The notes under the pieces were generated by a model. That model saw only the letters and a list, made by a program, of their open reading frames with translations, was not told the DNA's origin and ran no database searches. Position numbers and translations under genes: made by a program. DNA of 64,000 nucleotides from Sulfuriferula sp. (GTDB lineage Bacteria; Pseudomonadota; Gammaproteobacteria; Burkholderiales; Sulfuriferulaceae), in NCBI GenBank assembly GCA_031291235.1, contig JARLJL010000002.1, positions 1-64,000 of the forward strand. The letters run 5' to 3'. Every line of letters starts with the position of its first letter. Position 1 is the stretch's first letter. This document shows, one piece after another, positions 16,827 through 25,081 of the stretch.

Positions 16827-18980
16827 ATGAATGCGTTGGTTAAGCAGCCATCGATACTGGTTGTGGACGACGAGCCGCATTTGCGTAGTAGTTTGTGCGC
16901 CATACTCGATTTTCATGGTTATGCGTCCATGATGGCGGATTGCGGAAAGTCCGCAATAAGCGCGTTGCAAAACAGCAATTTCGAACTGATTCTACTGGAT
17001 TTGTGTATGCCCGGAGTTGATGGGCACCAAGTCATGGAATGGATAGCCGAGAAACAGCTCGATATCTGCGTCATTGTGGTTAGCGGGGATACCTCGATTG
17101 ATTCTGCGATCGGTGCGCTGCGCCGGGGCGCCAGTGACTTTCTGCGTAAGCCTTACGAATCGGATGAGATGGTGCTGAAGATCGAGAATGTGCTTGCCAA
17201 GCGGCGCCTCGAGAGGGAAAACAGGGCAATCAATCTGCAACTCAAGGAATCCGAGCGCTGGTATCGTTATATGGTGAACAGCTCCCCGGATTTCATCTAT
17301 ACGCTCGATGCGGATGGTTTCTGTACTTTCTGCAACGATCGCGTGCAGTCTTTACTGGGATACAGTAAGGAAGAGGTAATCGGTAAACATTTTTCCAGTT
17401 TTATTTATGCTGAAGATGCGGAAGCTGCGCAGTATGTGATACGGGAGAGAAGAGCGGGGGAGCGCGCCATCAGTAACCTGGAAATCAGGATACCTCATGG
17501 CAGTGAGGAAGCGCTGCTTACTCTGGAATTCAATTCTTTCGGCATTTACGATGAAACGGATGGGGGCGCCACGCAACGCTATCTGGGTACCTATGGCGTG
17601 GCCAAGGATGTGACTGAGCGTAAAAAAGCGGCCGAGCTGATCATGTATCAGGCTTATCACGATCTATTGACCGGATTGGCTAACCGTAAGCTGTTCAAGG
17701 ACCATCTGGAATTGGCTATCGCCCAGGCAAGACGCTATAAGCACACGCTGGCGTTGATGTTTCTGGATCTTGATCGGTTCAAGGTAGTAAACGATACGCT
17801 CGGACATGTGGTCGGGGACCATTTGCTGATAGAGGTCGCCGCACGACTTAAAAACTGTTTGCGCGAAGGCGATACACTGGCACGACAAGGCGGCGACGAG
17901 TTTACTTTGCTGTTGCCGCAGATAGACAGCAAGGAAAGCGCCACCCGTACTGCCGACAAAATTATTAAGGCGTTTGGCGTGCCGTTTAATATCGACGGGC
18001 ACGAACTGTATGTGCCTATGAGCATCGGCATTGCGCTATATCCCGAGAATGGCGACAACATCGATACCTTGATCAAGAATGCCGACATTGCCATGTATGA
18101 CAGCAAGGCCAAAGGCAGAAACCGTTATCAGCTCTATTCCGCCAGTATGAACGTTTCGTTCGATGCCCGATTCTCGCTGGAGGTGCAGATGCACAAGGCG
18201 CTTGAACGGGATGAGTTTCAGGTGGTATACCAGCCGCAAATCAATATCATTACCGGCAAAATTTCCGGTATGGAGGTTCTGGTCCGCTGGGTATCACCCC
18301 TCCTTGGCTATCTGCCGCCGTTGGAGTTTATTCCGCTGGCGGAGGAAACCGGGCTGATTATTCCTATTAGCGAATTTGTATTGCGATCCGCTTTCGGGCA
18401 GGCGAAATTATGGAAACAGACAGGCCTGTTGCCGGAGCGCATTGCCGTTAATATTTCTTCGCGCCATCTGGAACAGGATGATTTTGTCGATTTTATCAGG
18501 CAGCTGCTGGATGAGTATGAATTGATCGGATCCATGTTTGAAATGGAAATCACCGAAAGTATGTTGCTCAATGATGGTGACCATATTATTGAAAAGCTGC
18601 GTATGATCTCAGATATGGGAATTAAAATTGCCCTGGACGATTTCGGTACAGGCTATTCTTCCTTGAGTTATCTGAAGAAATTCCCCATTAATACCATTAA
18701 GATCGATCAGTCGTTTATGCCCGGATTCGCCGGCGACGCAAATAATGAATCCATTATTACCGCGATATGCACCATGGCGCAGGGCATGAATCTTAATTTG
18801 ATAGCTGAAGGTGTCGAGGATGTGGACCAATACCGCTTGTTGCATGCGCTGCAATGCAACGAAGCGCAGGGTTTCCTCTTCAGCAAACCGCTGTCCAGCC
18901 ATGATATTACCGAGCTGCTGGTCAAGGATGCGCCGCTGGGGCCTCAGTATTTGAGGCCGCAGCATTGTTTTAATTTGTAA
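16827..18980 (+). CDS. Response regulator with PAS, GGDEF and EAL domains
   Basis: 717 aa. Receiver domain at 1-125 with acidic pocket VVDDEP and phosphoacceptor Asp58 (LILLDLCMPG); PAS at about 145-265 (YRYMVNSSPDFIYTLDADG); GGDEF at about 275-440 with an intact RQGGDEF signature near residue 354; EAL at about 455-705. The EAL signature reads EVLVR rather than EALVR, but DDFGTGYSSLSYL, IKIDQSF, IAEGVE and EAQGFLFSKPL are conserved, so phosphodiesterase activity is plausible. The protein could both make and degrade c-di-GMP; which dominates cannot be read. Probable partner of the kinase just upstream. Confidence 0.92.
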   Translation: MNALVKQPSILVVDDEPHLRSSLCAILDFHGYASMMADCGKSAISALQNSNFELILLDLCMPGVDGHQVMEWIAEKQLDICVIVVSGDTSIDSAIGALRRGASDFLRKPYESDEMVLKIENVLAKRRLERENRAINLQLKESERWYRYMVNSSPDFIYTLDADGFCTFCNDRVQSLLGYSKEEVIGKHFSSFIYAEDAEAAQYVIRERRAGERAISNLEIRIPHGSEEALLTLEFNSFGIYDETDGGATQRYLGTYGVAKDVTERKKAAELIMYQAYHDLLTGLANRKLFKDHLELAIAQARRYKHTLALMFLDLDRFKVVNDTLGHVVGDHLLIEVAARLKNCLREGDTLARQGGDEFTLLLPQIDSKESATRTADKIIKAFGVPFNIDGHELYVPMSIGIALYPENGDNIDTLIKNADIAMYDSKAKGRNRYQLYSASMNVSFDARFSLEVQMHKALERDEFQVVYQPQINIITGKISGMEVLVRWVSPLLGYLPPLEFIPLAEETGLIIPISEFVLRSAFGQAKLWKQTGLLPERIAVNISSRHLEQDDFVDFIRQLLDEYELIGSMFEMEITESMLLNDGDHIIEKLRMISDMGIKIALDDFGTGYSSLSYLKKFPINTIKIDQSFMPGFAGDANNESIITAICTMAQGMNLNLIAEGVEDVDQYRLLHALQCNEAQGFLFSKPLSSHDITELLVKDAPLGPQYLRPQHCFNL

Positions 18981-19014
18981 AACGCTGAACAGAATATTGC
19001 AGCCGGATCAGGTT

Positions 19015-19533
19015 TTATTTTTCCAGCAATGTTGTCACAACAGGGTTGAAGCCCAGCGATTCATAATGCGCGATGGTCGGGTAGGCGCCTGCGTTGACGA
19101 TGGCGGGATTTTTCTCGCTAAGTCCGACCATATCCGACGGTTTTAAACCGGCCCCGCGTACTGAATTGCCGCAATACTCGATATGTACTCCTTTTTGCGC
19201 CAGATCTACCCAGTTATCGACGATGCCCTGATGATCAAGATAATTCTTTTTTGCAAATGTGGTGATGCCGGGGCCTTCGATAATAACCACGAGCTGAGCA
19301 CCCGGGTGGGCCATAATGCGAGAGGCTACCGTTGCGCCAAATCCGGCGCTTGCGGGACTTTCCGCTTTCAGGTCCATAACAATTTTTAAATTGCTGAATT
19401 GTTCGCTGTGATGGTCGATTGCGGTGCCGCCTGGCGCAAATCCGCCATCGTCGGCTGCGATGGCAGGTAAAGCCGCCACGGTGCCGGCCATTATTGCTAA
19501 CGCCAGTAATTGCGTTTTCAGAGTAAGTTGCAT
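19015..19533 (-). CDS. Exported DsrE-family-like protein
   Basis: 172 aa. The start at 19533 gives a clean Sec signal peptide (QLTLKTQLLALAIMAGTVAALPAIA, cleavage after AIA); the open frame extends 24 codons further upstream without a ribosome-binding site. The mature part resembles DsrE/DsrF-like small proteins: LKIVMDL, a GAQLVVIIEGPGI strand-loop, GVHIEYCGNSV with a single Cys where DsrE-type proteins often carry one, and a C-terminal YESLGFNPV. DsrE-like proteins handle sulfur or bind small ligands; no function is assigned here. Stands alone on the minus strand with no sulfur-oxidation genes nearby. Confidence 0.65.
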   Translation of the reverse strand: MQLTLKTQLLALAIMAGTVAALPAIAADDGGFAPGGTAIDHHSEQFSNLKIVMDLKAESPASAGFGATVASRIMAHPGAQLVVIIEGPGITTFAKKNYLDHQGIVDNWVDLAQKGVHIEYCGNSVRGAGLKPSDMVGLSEKNPAIVNAGAYPTIAHYESLGFNPVVTTLLEK

Positions 19534-19710
19534 GTCAGTCCTTATCGTATATAAATGGGCTAGTGGAATGACCGAATAAAGCCGGTACAAGTTCCGCGAT
19601 TTCACTCAGTACTGCGGTTAGTTCGTCACTGTTACGTCAACTTAATTTATTATGCTGGTTTAATGGCATGAGCAACAGGCTAAATATACGACAGGATGCG
19701 TCCATTATGA

Positions 19711-19926
19711 TCATGTTGACGTATCCAAAGCGTTTTGCGATCTGGTTCGGATAGTATCCATCCCGTTGATGCGTTCCCAGATGGCGAGCTTTTGCTCAGG
19801 CGCGTAAAACAACCATTGGTCTACTTCGGTCTGCGTGCGACCGCAGCCTTTGCAGACGGCATCTCCCAGGCTGCATGAGCAATAACCTATGCACGGCGAA
19901 TCAGGAGAGCTGGTTGAATTTGGCAT
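19711..19926 (-). CDS. DUF1289 domain protein
   Basis: 71 aa. The family signature is complete: SPCIGYCSCSLGDAVCKGCGRTQTEVDQW, with four closely spaced cysteines (CxxxCxC then CxxC) suggesting a metal site, followed by WERI. Function of the family is unknown. It is divergent from gmk with only 17 bp between the starts. Confidence 0.85.
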   Translation of the reverse strand: MPNSTSSPDSPCIGYCSCSLGDAVCKGCGRTQTEVDQWLFYAPEQKLAIWERINGMDTIRTRSQNALDTST

Positions 19927-19943
19927 AATAAAAGGAAAATAAG

Positions 19944-20555
19944 GTGACTGGAAATCTCTTCATTCTAACCGCCCCGTCGGGCGCCGGCAAAACCAGTTTG
20001 GTCCGTGCGCTGCTGGCGCATGATCCATGGGTGCGTTTATCCATTTCGTATACGACGCGCGCGCCGCGCCCCGGCGAAGAGGATGGGCGCGATTATCATT
20101 TTGTGAGCCTGCCGCAATTCGTGCAAATGCAGGCCGCGGGGGAATTTCTGGAAAGTGCCGAGGTCTACGGCAATTATTATGCTACGTCCGAATCCTGGAT
20201 ACGCAATGCTTTGGCGGCCGGCGATGACGTGCTGCTGGAAATCGACTGGCAGGGCGCCGCCCAGGTCAGGTTGTTATTTCCGGAAGCGGTTGGCGTTTTC
20301 ATCGTGCCTCCCTCGCTGGAGGTGTTGCAGCATCGTCTGATCGGACGCGGTCAGGACAGCGCAGAAGTTGTTGCGTGCAGACTGGCGGCAGCGCGCGAGG
20401 ATATAAGCCATGTAGGCGAGTTCGACTATGTTATCATTAACGATGATTTCGACACGGCGCTGGCAGACATGCTTGCCGTATTTCGTGCATATCGTTTGCG
20501 TGTTGCCCTTCAACAAGCGCGACACGCTGCCTTGTTTACATCATTGAATAGTTAG
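19944..20555 (+). CDS. gmk: Guanylate kinase
   Basis: 203 aa, ATP-dependent phosphorylation of GMP to GDP. P-loop [12 protein letters not shown] near residue 9-20, the GMP-binding [22 protein letters not shown] block and the [11 protein letters not shown] and [12 protein letters not shown] segments are conserved. The start is GTG at 19944, preceded by AAAGGAAAATAAG. Begins the gmk-rpoZ-spoT group common in proteobacteria, coupling guanine nucleotide supply to (p)ppGpp signalling. Confidence 0.96.
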   Translation: MTGNLFILTAPSGAGKTSLVRALLAHDPWVRLSISYTTRAPRPGEEDGRDYHFVSLPQFVQMQAAGEFLESAEVYGNYYATSESWIRNALAAGDDVLLEIDWQGAAQVRLLFPEAVGVFIVPPSLEVLQHRLIGRGQDSAEVVACRLAAAREDISHVGEFDYVIINDDFDTALADMLAVFRAYRLRVALQQARHAALFTSLNS

Positions 20556-20563
20556 GAATTAAA

Positions 20564-20770
20564 ATGGCTCGTATTACCGTTGATGACTGTATTGGTAAAA
20601 TCCCAAATCGTTTTGAGCTGACGCTGGCAGCAACTTACCGTGCACGCCAGCTCGCCAATGGGCACGCGCCCAAGGTGGAAGCCGGACGCGACAAGCCTAC
20701 CGTGGTAGCGTTAAAGGAAATCGCTGCAGGCGAAGTTGGGCGAGAAATTTTGAATCGCGGCCGCGCCTGA
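20564..20770 (+). CDS. rpoZ: RNA polymerase omega subunit
   Basis: 68 aa. [30 protein letters not shown] is the standard omega start, and [16 protein letters not shown] the conserved second block. Omega promotes RNA polymerase assembly and contributes to the ppGpp site in proteobacteria. 8 bp after gmk and 16 bp before spoT. Confidence 0.96.
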   Translation: MARITVDDCIGKIPNRFELTLAATYRARQLANGHAPKVEAGRDKPTVVALKEIAAGEVGREILNRGRA

Positions 20771-20786
20771 TTCTTGTTGTAACACT

Positions 20787-22922
20787 ATGCCCGAACTCGA
20801 AGAAATCAGCCCGCAACTGCATTATTTGAAGGCAGAGGATGCCGCGCAAGTGCAGGCTGCATTCGAGTTCAGCCGCGTGGCGCACAGCGGGCAGTTCCGT
20901 AAGAGCGGCGAAGCCTATATTTCGCACCCGGTCGCTGTGGCCGGAATACTCGCGCAATGGCATCTGGATGCGCAGGCGCTGATGGCGGCTTTGTTGCATG
21001 ACGTGGTCGAGGATACGCCCACGACCAAGGAAGAAATTGCGGATCGTTTCGGCAAGCCGGTTGCCGAACTGGTTGACGGCGTTTCCAAGCTGGATAAGAT
21101 AGAGTTTCAAACCGAGGTTCATGCGCAGGCAGAGAACTTTCGTAAAATGCTGCTGGCGATGGCGCGCGATGTGCGCGTCATACTGATTAAGCTGGCTGAT
21201 CGCCTGCACAATATGCGCACGCTGGATTCCATGACGCCGGAAAAGCGTCGTCGCATCGCGCAGGAAACAGCCGATATCTATGCGCCGATTGCCAACCGGC
21301 TGGGACTGAACAGCCTGTATCAGGAGCTGGACGACCTCAGCTTCCACCATCTTTATCCCAATCGCTATCGGGTATTGGCGCAGGCTGTCAAAGCGGCGCG
21401 GGGTAATCGCAAGGAAGTAGTAGAGAAGGTGCGCGAGGCCATCAGCCACAAGCTGGCGGAATCCGGCGTATCTGCCATGGTGAGCGGACGCGAAAAGCAT
21501 TTGTTCAGCATTTACAAGAAAATGCAGGAAAAGTCGCTGGCGTTCTCGGAAGTGTTCGACATTTACGGCTTTCGCGTCATGGTTAACGATATCCCCTCGT
21601 GCTATCTGGCATTGGGTAGCTTGCACAGCCTGTATAAACCGATACCCGGCAAATTCAAGGACTATATCGCCATTCCCAAGGCGAACGGGTATCAGTCCCT
21701 GCATACCACGCTATTCGGTCCGTTCGGAACGCCGATAGAAATTCAGATTCGCACTCACGAAATGCACAAAATCGCCGAAGCCGGCGTCGCCTCTCACTGG
21801 CTGTACAAATCCAGCGATGCCAATATCAACGAGGTGCAGCAAAAAACTCATCAGTGGCTCCAATCCTTGCTGGAAATACAGGAGGGAGGTGGCGATTCGG
21901 CCGAATTCCTCGAGCACATTAAGGTCGATCTGTTTCCCGACGAAGTTTATGTGTTTACCCCCAAGGGCAAGATACTGTCTTTGCCACGCGGCGCTACGGC
22001 CGTGGATTTTGCTTATGCTGTACATACCGATGTGGGCAACCACTGTACTGCAGTTAAAGTGAACGGAGAACTCATGCCGATGCGTACACTATTGCGTAAC
22101 GGCGATCAGGTGGAGGTGGTGACGTCGCCTAATGCGCGTCCCAATCCGGCCTGGGTCAATTTTGTCGTGTCCGGCAAGGCGCGTGCGCATATACGGCACT
22201 ATTTGCGCACCATGCATGCCGAAGAATCGGTGTTGCTGGGAGAGCGTCTGCTCAATCAGGCATTCCGTGCGTTGGGCGCGGACCCTGCGCAAATCAAGCC
22301 GAGCTGTTGGGAGCGTGTGCACAAGGAAACGGGTAAAACGCGTGAAGAAGTGCTGACCGATATCGGTTTGGGTAAACGTCTCAATATCGTTGTTGCGCGT
22401 CAGCTCATGATGCAGGAGCAGGGCATAGCTGCGCCGCGTCAGCATGGCGTAATTGCGATACGGGGGTCGGAGGGGGTGGCCGTGCAGTTGGCAAAATGCT
22501 GCAGTCCCATACCCGGCGACCCGATTATTGCTTTCATCAAATCGGATCAGGGGTTGGTGATACATACGCACGACTGTACTGCGATCAAACATTATCGTGA
22601 CGATCCCGACAAGTGGCTGGATGTGGAATGGGAGCCCGGCCTGACCAAAATGTTTGATGTTAATATCAAGCTCATCGTATTGAATCAGCGCGGTGTGCTC
22701 GCCAAGCTGGCTGCGGCGATTGCCGACGAAGGCTCCAATATCGACAATGTGTCGATGGAGGAAGAGGATGGCAGTCAATACACCACCATTTATTTTACTT
22801 TGCAAGTCGAGCAGCGCATGCATCTCGCTCGCATCATGCGTGCTTTGCGTCGTTTGCCTGAGGTCGTGCGCATCATGCGCGTCAAGAATCGTAACAAGGA
22901 TAATCGCGGCATATCGCAATAA
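20787..22922 (+). CDS. spoT: Bifunctional (p)ppGpp synthetase/hydrolase
   Basis: 711 aa RelA/SpoT-type protein. The HD hydrolase domain is intact (LLHDVVEDTPTTKEEI near residue 70), so hydrolysis is expected. The synthetase region FDIYGFRVMV, GKFKDYIAIPKANGYQSLHTT and IEIQIRTHEMH is also complete. TGS domain (DLFPDEVYVFTPKG) and C-terminal ACT domain (LAAAIADEGSNIDNVSME) follow. With both domains in place and gmk-rpoZ upstream, it fits the betaproteobacterial SpoT pattern. Confidence 0.95.
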   Translation: MPELEEISPQLHYLKAEDAAQVQAAFEFSRVAHSGQFRKSGEAYISHPVAVAGILAQWHLDAQALMAALLHDVVEDTPTTKEEIADRFGKPVAELVDGVSKLDKIEFQTEVHAQAENFRKMLLAMARDVRVILIKLADRLHNMRTLDSMTPEKRRRIAQETADIYAPIANRLGLNSLYQELDDLSFHHLYPNRYRVLAQAVKAARGNRKEVVEKVREAISHKLAESGVSAMVSGREKHLFSIYKKMQEKSLAFSEVFDIYGFRVMVNDIPSCYLALGSLHSLYKPIPGKFKDYIAIPKANGYQSLHTTLFGPFGTPIEIQIRTHEMHKIAEAGVASHWLYKSSDANINEVQQKTHQWLQSLLEIQEGGGDSAEFLEHIKVDLFPDEVYVFTPKGKILSLPRGATAVDFAYAVHTDVGNHCTAVKVNGELMPMRTLLRNGDQVEVVTSPNARPNPAWVNFVVSGKARAHIRHYLRTMHAEESVLLGERLLNQAFRALGADPAQIKPSCWERVHKETGKTREEVLTDIGLGKRLNIVVARQLMMQEQGIAAPRQHGVIAIRGSEGVAVQLAKCCSPIPGDPIIAFIKSDQGLVIHTHDCTAIKHYRDDPDKWLDVEWEPGLTKMFDVNIKLIVLNQRGVLAKLAAAIADEGSNIDNVSMEEEDGSQYTTIYFTLQVEQRMHLARIMRALRRLPEVVRIMRVKNRNKDNRGISQ

Positions 22923-23215
22923 ACTCGTTTCTGAATTCGTGATCGCAGCACATGGTTATGTGCCGCTGTTTCCAGCTTATCCCTATTTTCTGCGGATGTT
23001 TTAATCGGTATCCGCGATCTATGATGGTCAGAGCATATGTCATCGCATTGACAGCCGGTCCGGGTACAATTGCCGGTCGGAAATGGCCCGACGGCGGTTA
23101 CGATGTGATTATCCGTTTAACATTGAGATTCGGTGTGCACCAAAGCGGAATTTTGTTGTCCATGGAAATGGGTGGTATCGAATGACTGTGTCAGTTATAG
23201 ACAGGAGAGTCTAAA
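22923..23215. other. Intergenic region downstream of spoT
   Basis: A 293-bp stretch with no convincing gene. It holds a small hairpin, GCACAT-GGTT-ATGTGC, near 22949 shortly after the spoT stop, which could be a weak terminator but lacks a T-tract. A TTGACA hexamer near 23048 has no -10 at proper spacing. The last 20 bp contain the ribosome-binding site of the small ORF that follows. Confidence 0.4.
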
Positions 23216-23302
23216 ATGATGATTTATATCGGTTATGTAGCTGGTTTTGTTGTATCGATGATATTGATGTACTGGTTTTTTAAATGGTTGAACAAGAATT
23301 GA
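23216..23302 (+). CDS. Small single-TM protein, 28 aa (unrecognised)
   Basis: ATG at 23216 preceded by AGGAGAG at a good distance, so translation is plausible. The product starts MMIYIGYVAGF and ends FFKWLNKN. It is one hydrophobic helix with a positively charged C-terminal tail, an architecture typical of small regulatory or subunit membrane peptides. No family recognised. It lies between spoT and dacC; a GGCGG...CCGCC hairpin at 23347-23365 and a GCCAGCTA...TAGCTGGC dyad near 23397-23421 follow. Confidence 0.5.
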   Translation: MMIYIGYVAGFVVSMILMYWFFKWLNKN

Positions 23303-23446
23303 ATGACGGTCAATTCGTTTGTTCTTCGCAAGGCGGCTGTTTTGAAGGCGGTGCATGTTGCCGCCTGATGCGCCGGTTTGCCGCGCTTCGTCCTCATGCC
23401 AGCTAATTATCGTATAGCTGGCTTAATCCCCTCGCAGGAGTTGTTC

Positions 23447-24598
23447 ATGCAGTTATCGTTTTTGTCGCGTGTCGTTGGTACGTTATGCCTTGGGGCGCTG
23501 TTGCAAGCCAGCGCTGTCGCAAATCCTCTCCCCGTTATCCCTGATGCTCCCGATGTGGATGCGCGCAATTACGTACTGGTGGATCCGGCATCGGGGCAAA
23601 TATTGGCCGCACGCGAGGCCGAGCAGAAAGTGCCTCCCGCAAGTCTGACCAAGCTGATGACCGCTTATCTGACGCTGCAAGCGCTGTCGCAGGGCAGGTT
23701 AAAACCCGATCAATCTGTGCCGGTTAGTGTCGCGGCCTGGAAGGCGGGCGGTTCTACCATGTTCCTGCAACCTGGTCTGCCTGCGACAGTCGAGCAGATG
23801 ATCCAGGGTATGGTGGTGGTGTCGGGTAACGACGCTGCCGTAGCGCTGGCGGAAGCCATCGCCGGAAATACGGATAGTTTCGTGCAGATGATGAATATGA
23901 CTGCAACGCAGCTTGGCATGACGCATACTCATTTTGACAATGTCGACGGTTTGCCTACGCCGACACATTTGGTCAGTGCCCATGATATTGCTATCCTGAC
24001 CGAAGATATTATTCGTCAGTATCCGCAATACCTGCATTATTTTGGTGAAAAATCGTTTACGTATAACAAAGTAACGCAAGCGAACTGGAATCCGCTCGTT
24101 TTTACCGACGCAACAGTGACGGGGATGAAAACAGGCCATACCGACGAAGCCGGATATTGCCTTGATGCGACGGCTACCCGTAAAGGTCGTCACCTGATTT
24201 CTGTCGTGCTTGGCTCGTCTACCCGAATCGGTAGTGCCAAGGCCGCTGAGGCGCTTCTCAATTACGGTTACAACTTCTTTGAAACGCGTCGGGCATATAG
24301 TGCGGGACAAATCATCAGTACGGTGAGAAATAATCAGGCAAGCCCTGCCCAGGTAACGCTTGGTAGTCTAAGTGATGTCTGGGTTACCGTGCCGAACGGA
24401 CAATATGCGCAACTCAAATCCAGTATACGACTGACGCAGCCTATGCCATTGCCGTTGAAACGCGGCCAGCAAGTTGGTGTGCTGATTCTGAGCGTGGCTG
24501 ACAAAGAGCTTGTGCGTGTGCCGTTGGTATCGCTGCAAGCAGTTGATAAAGCGGGTCTGCTGGGTCGTGGATGGAATGCCGTACGCGGGCTGTTCTGA
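23447..24598 (+). CDS. dacC: D-alanyl-D-alanine carboxypeptidase (PBP5/6 type)
   Basis: 383 aa, trimming the terminal D-Ala of peptidoglycan pentapeptides in the periplasm. Signal peptide starting QLSFLSRVVGTL and ending ASAVA; active-site SxxK in ASLTKLM, SxN in VVVSGNDAAVAL and KTG in GMKTGHTDEAGYC. The C-terminal PBP5 beta domain follows and the end may form the amphipathic anchor. The start at 23447 is fixed by GCAGGAG just upstream. The symbol is generic to the dacA/dacC group; which paralogue it is cannot be told. Confidence 0.92.
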   Translation: MQLSFLSRVVGTLCLGALLQASAVANPLPVIPDAPDVDARNYVLVDPASGQILAAREAEQKVPPASLTKLMTAYLTLQALSQGRLKPDQSVPVSVAAWKAGGSTMFLQPGLPATVEQMIQGMVVVSGNDAAVALAEAIAGNTDSFVQMMNMTATQLGMTHTHFDNVDGLPTPTHLVSAHDIAILTEDIIRQYPQYLHYFGEKSFTYNKVTQANWNPLVFTDATVTGMKTGHTDEAGYCLDATATRKGRHLISVVLGSSTRIGSAKAAEALLNYGYNFFETRRAYSAGQIISTVRNNQASPAQVTLGSLSDVWVTVPNGQYAQLKSSIRLTQPMPLPLKRGQQVGVLILSVADKELVRVPLVSLQAVDKAGLLGRGWNAVRGLF

Positions 24599-24695
24599 AC
24601 AATGCCGGTTATCGCCGATGGCAATGTCGGCGTTGATGCGGCTGCCATGGCAGTGTGAGACAATTTGTTTTTTGTCATTCAGAAAAGCTTAGGTC

Positions 24696-25076
24696 ATGAC
24701 CAAACAAATTATCAGCACAGTCGATGCGCCTGCCGCAATCGGGACTTATTCGCAGGCGGTCAAGGTAGGTAATACCGTTTATCTGTCGGGACAGATCGGG
24801 CTGAATCCTGGCAGTATGCAGCTGGCCGACGGCATCGTCGCGCAGATACATCAGGTATTCCAGAATTTGCAAGCAGTGGCAACGGCATCCGGCGGCAGTC
24901 TGACCGATGTGGTCAAGCTTAATGTTTTTCTGACTGATTTGAGCCATTTCGCCAAGGTTAATGAAATCATGGCTGAATATTTCGTTGCCCCTTATCCGGC
25001 GCGTGCAGCGGTTGGTGTGGCGGCGCTGCCGCGCGGCGCCGAAGTCGAGGCGGATGGGGTAATGGTACTGGGTTAG
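24696..25076 (+). CDS. ridA: RidA family enamine/imine deaminase
   Basis: 126 aa. The YjgF/YER057c/UK114 signature is complete: [39 protein letters not shown] and the C-terminal [18 protein letters not shown] with the catalytic Arg. RidA hydrolyses reactive 2-aminoacrylate-type intermediates from PLP enzymes. 5 bp before recG, a position often seen downstream of spoT in betaproteobacteria. Confidence 0.94.
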   Translation: MTKQIISTVDAPAAIGTYSQAVKVGNTVYLSGQIGLNPGSMQLADGIVAQIHQVFQNLQAVATASGGSLTDVVKLNVFLTDLSHFAKVNEIMAEYFVAPYPARAAVGVAALPRGAEVEADGVMVLG

Positions 25077-25081
25077 CATGT

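Noticed and set aside
23048-23080. Sigma70 promoter from a TTGACA hexamer after spoT
   Set aside because: The nearest -10-like TACAAT is only 11 bp away; no hexamer at 16-18 bp.
23347-23365. tRNA or terminator from the GGCGG...CCGCC hairpin
   Set aside because: No cloverleaf, no CCA or T-loop motif, and no T-tract; just a short G+C-rich hairpin.
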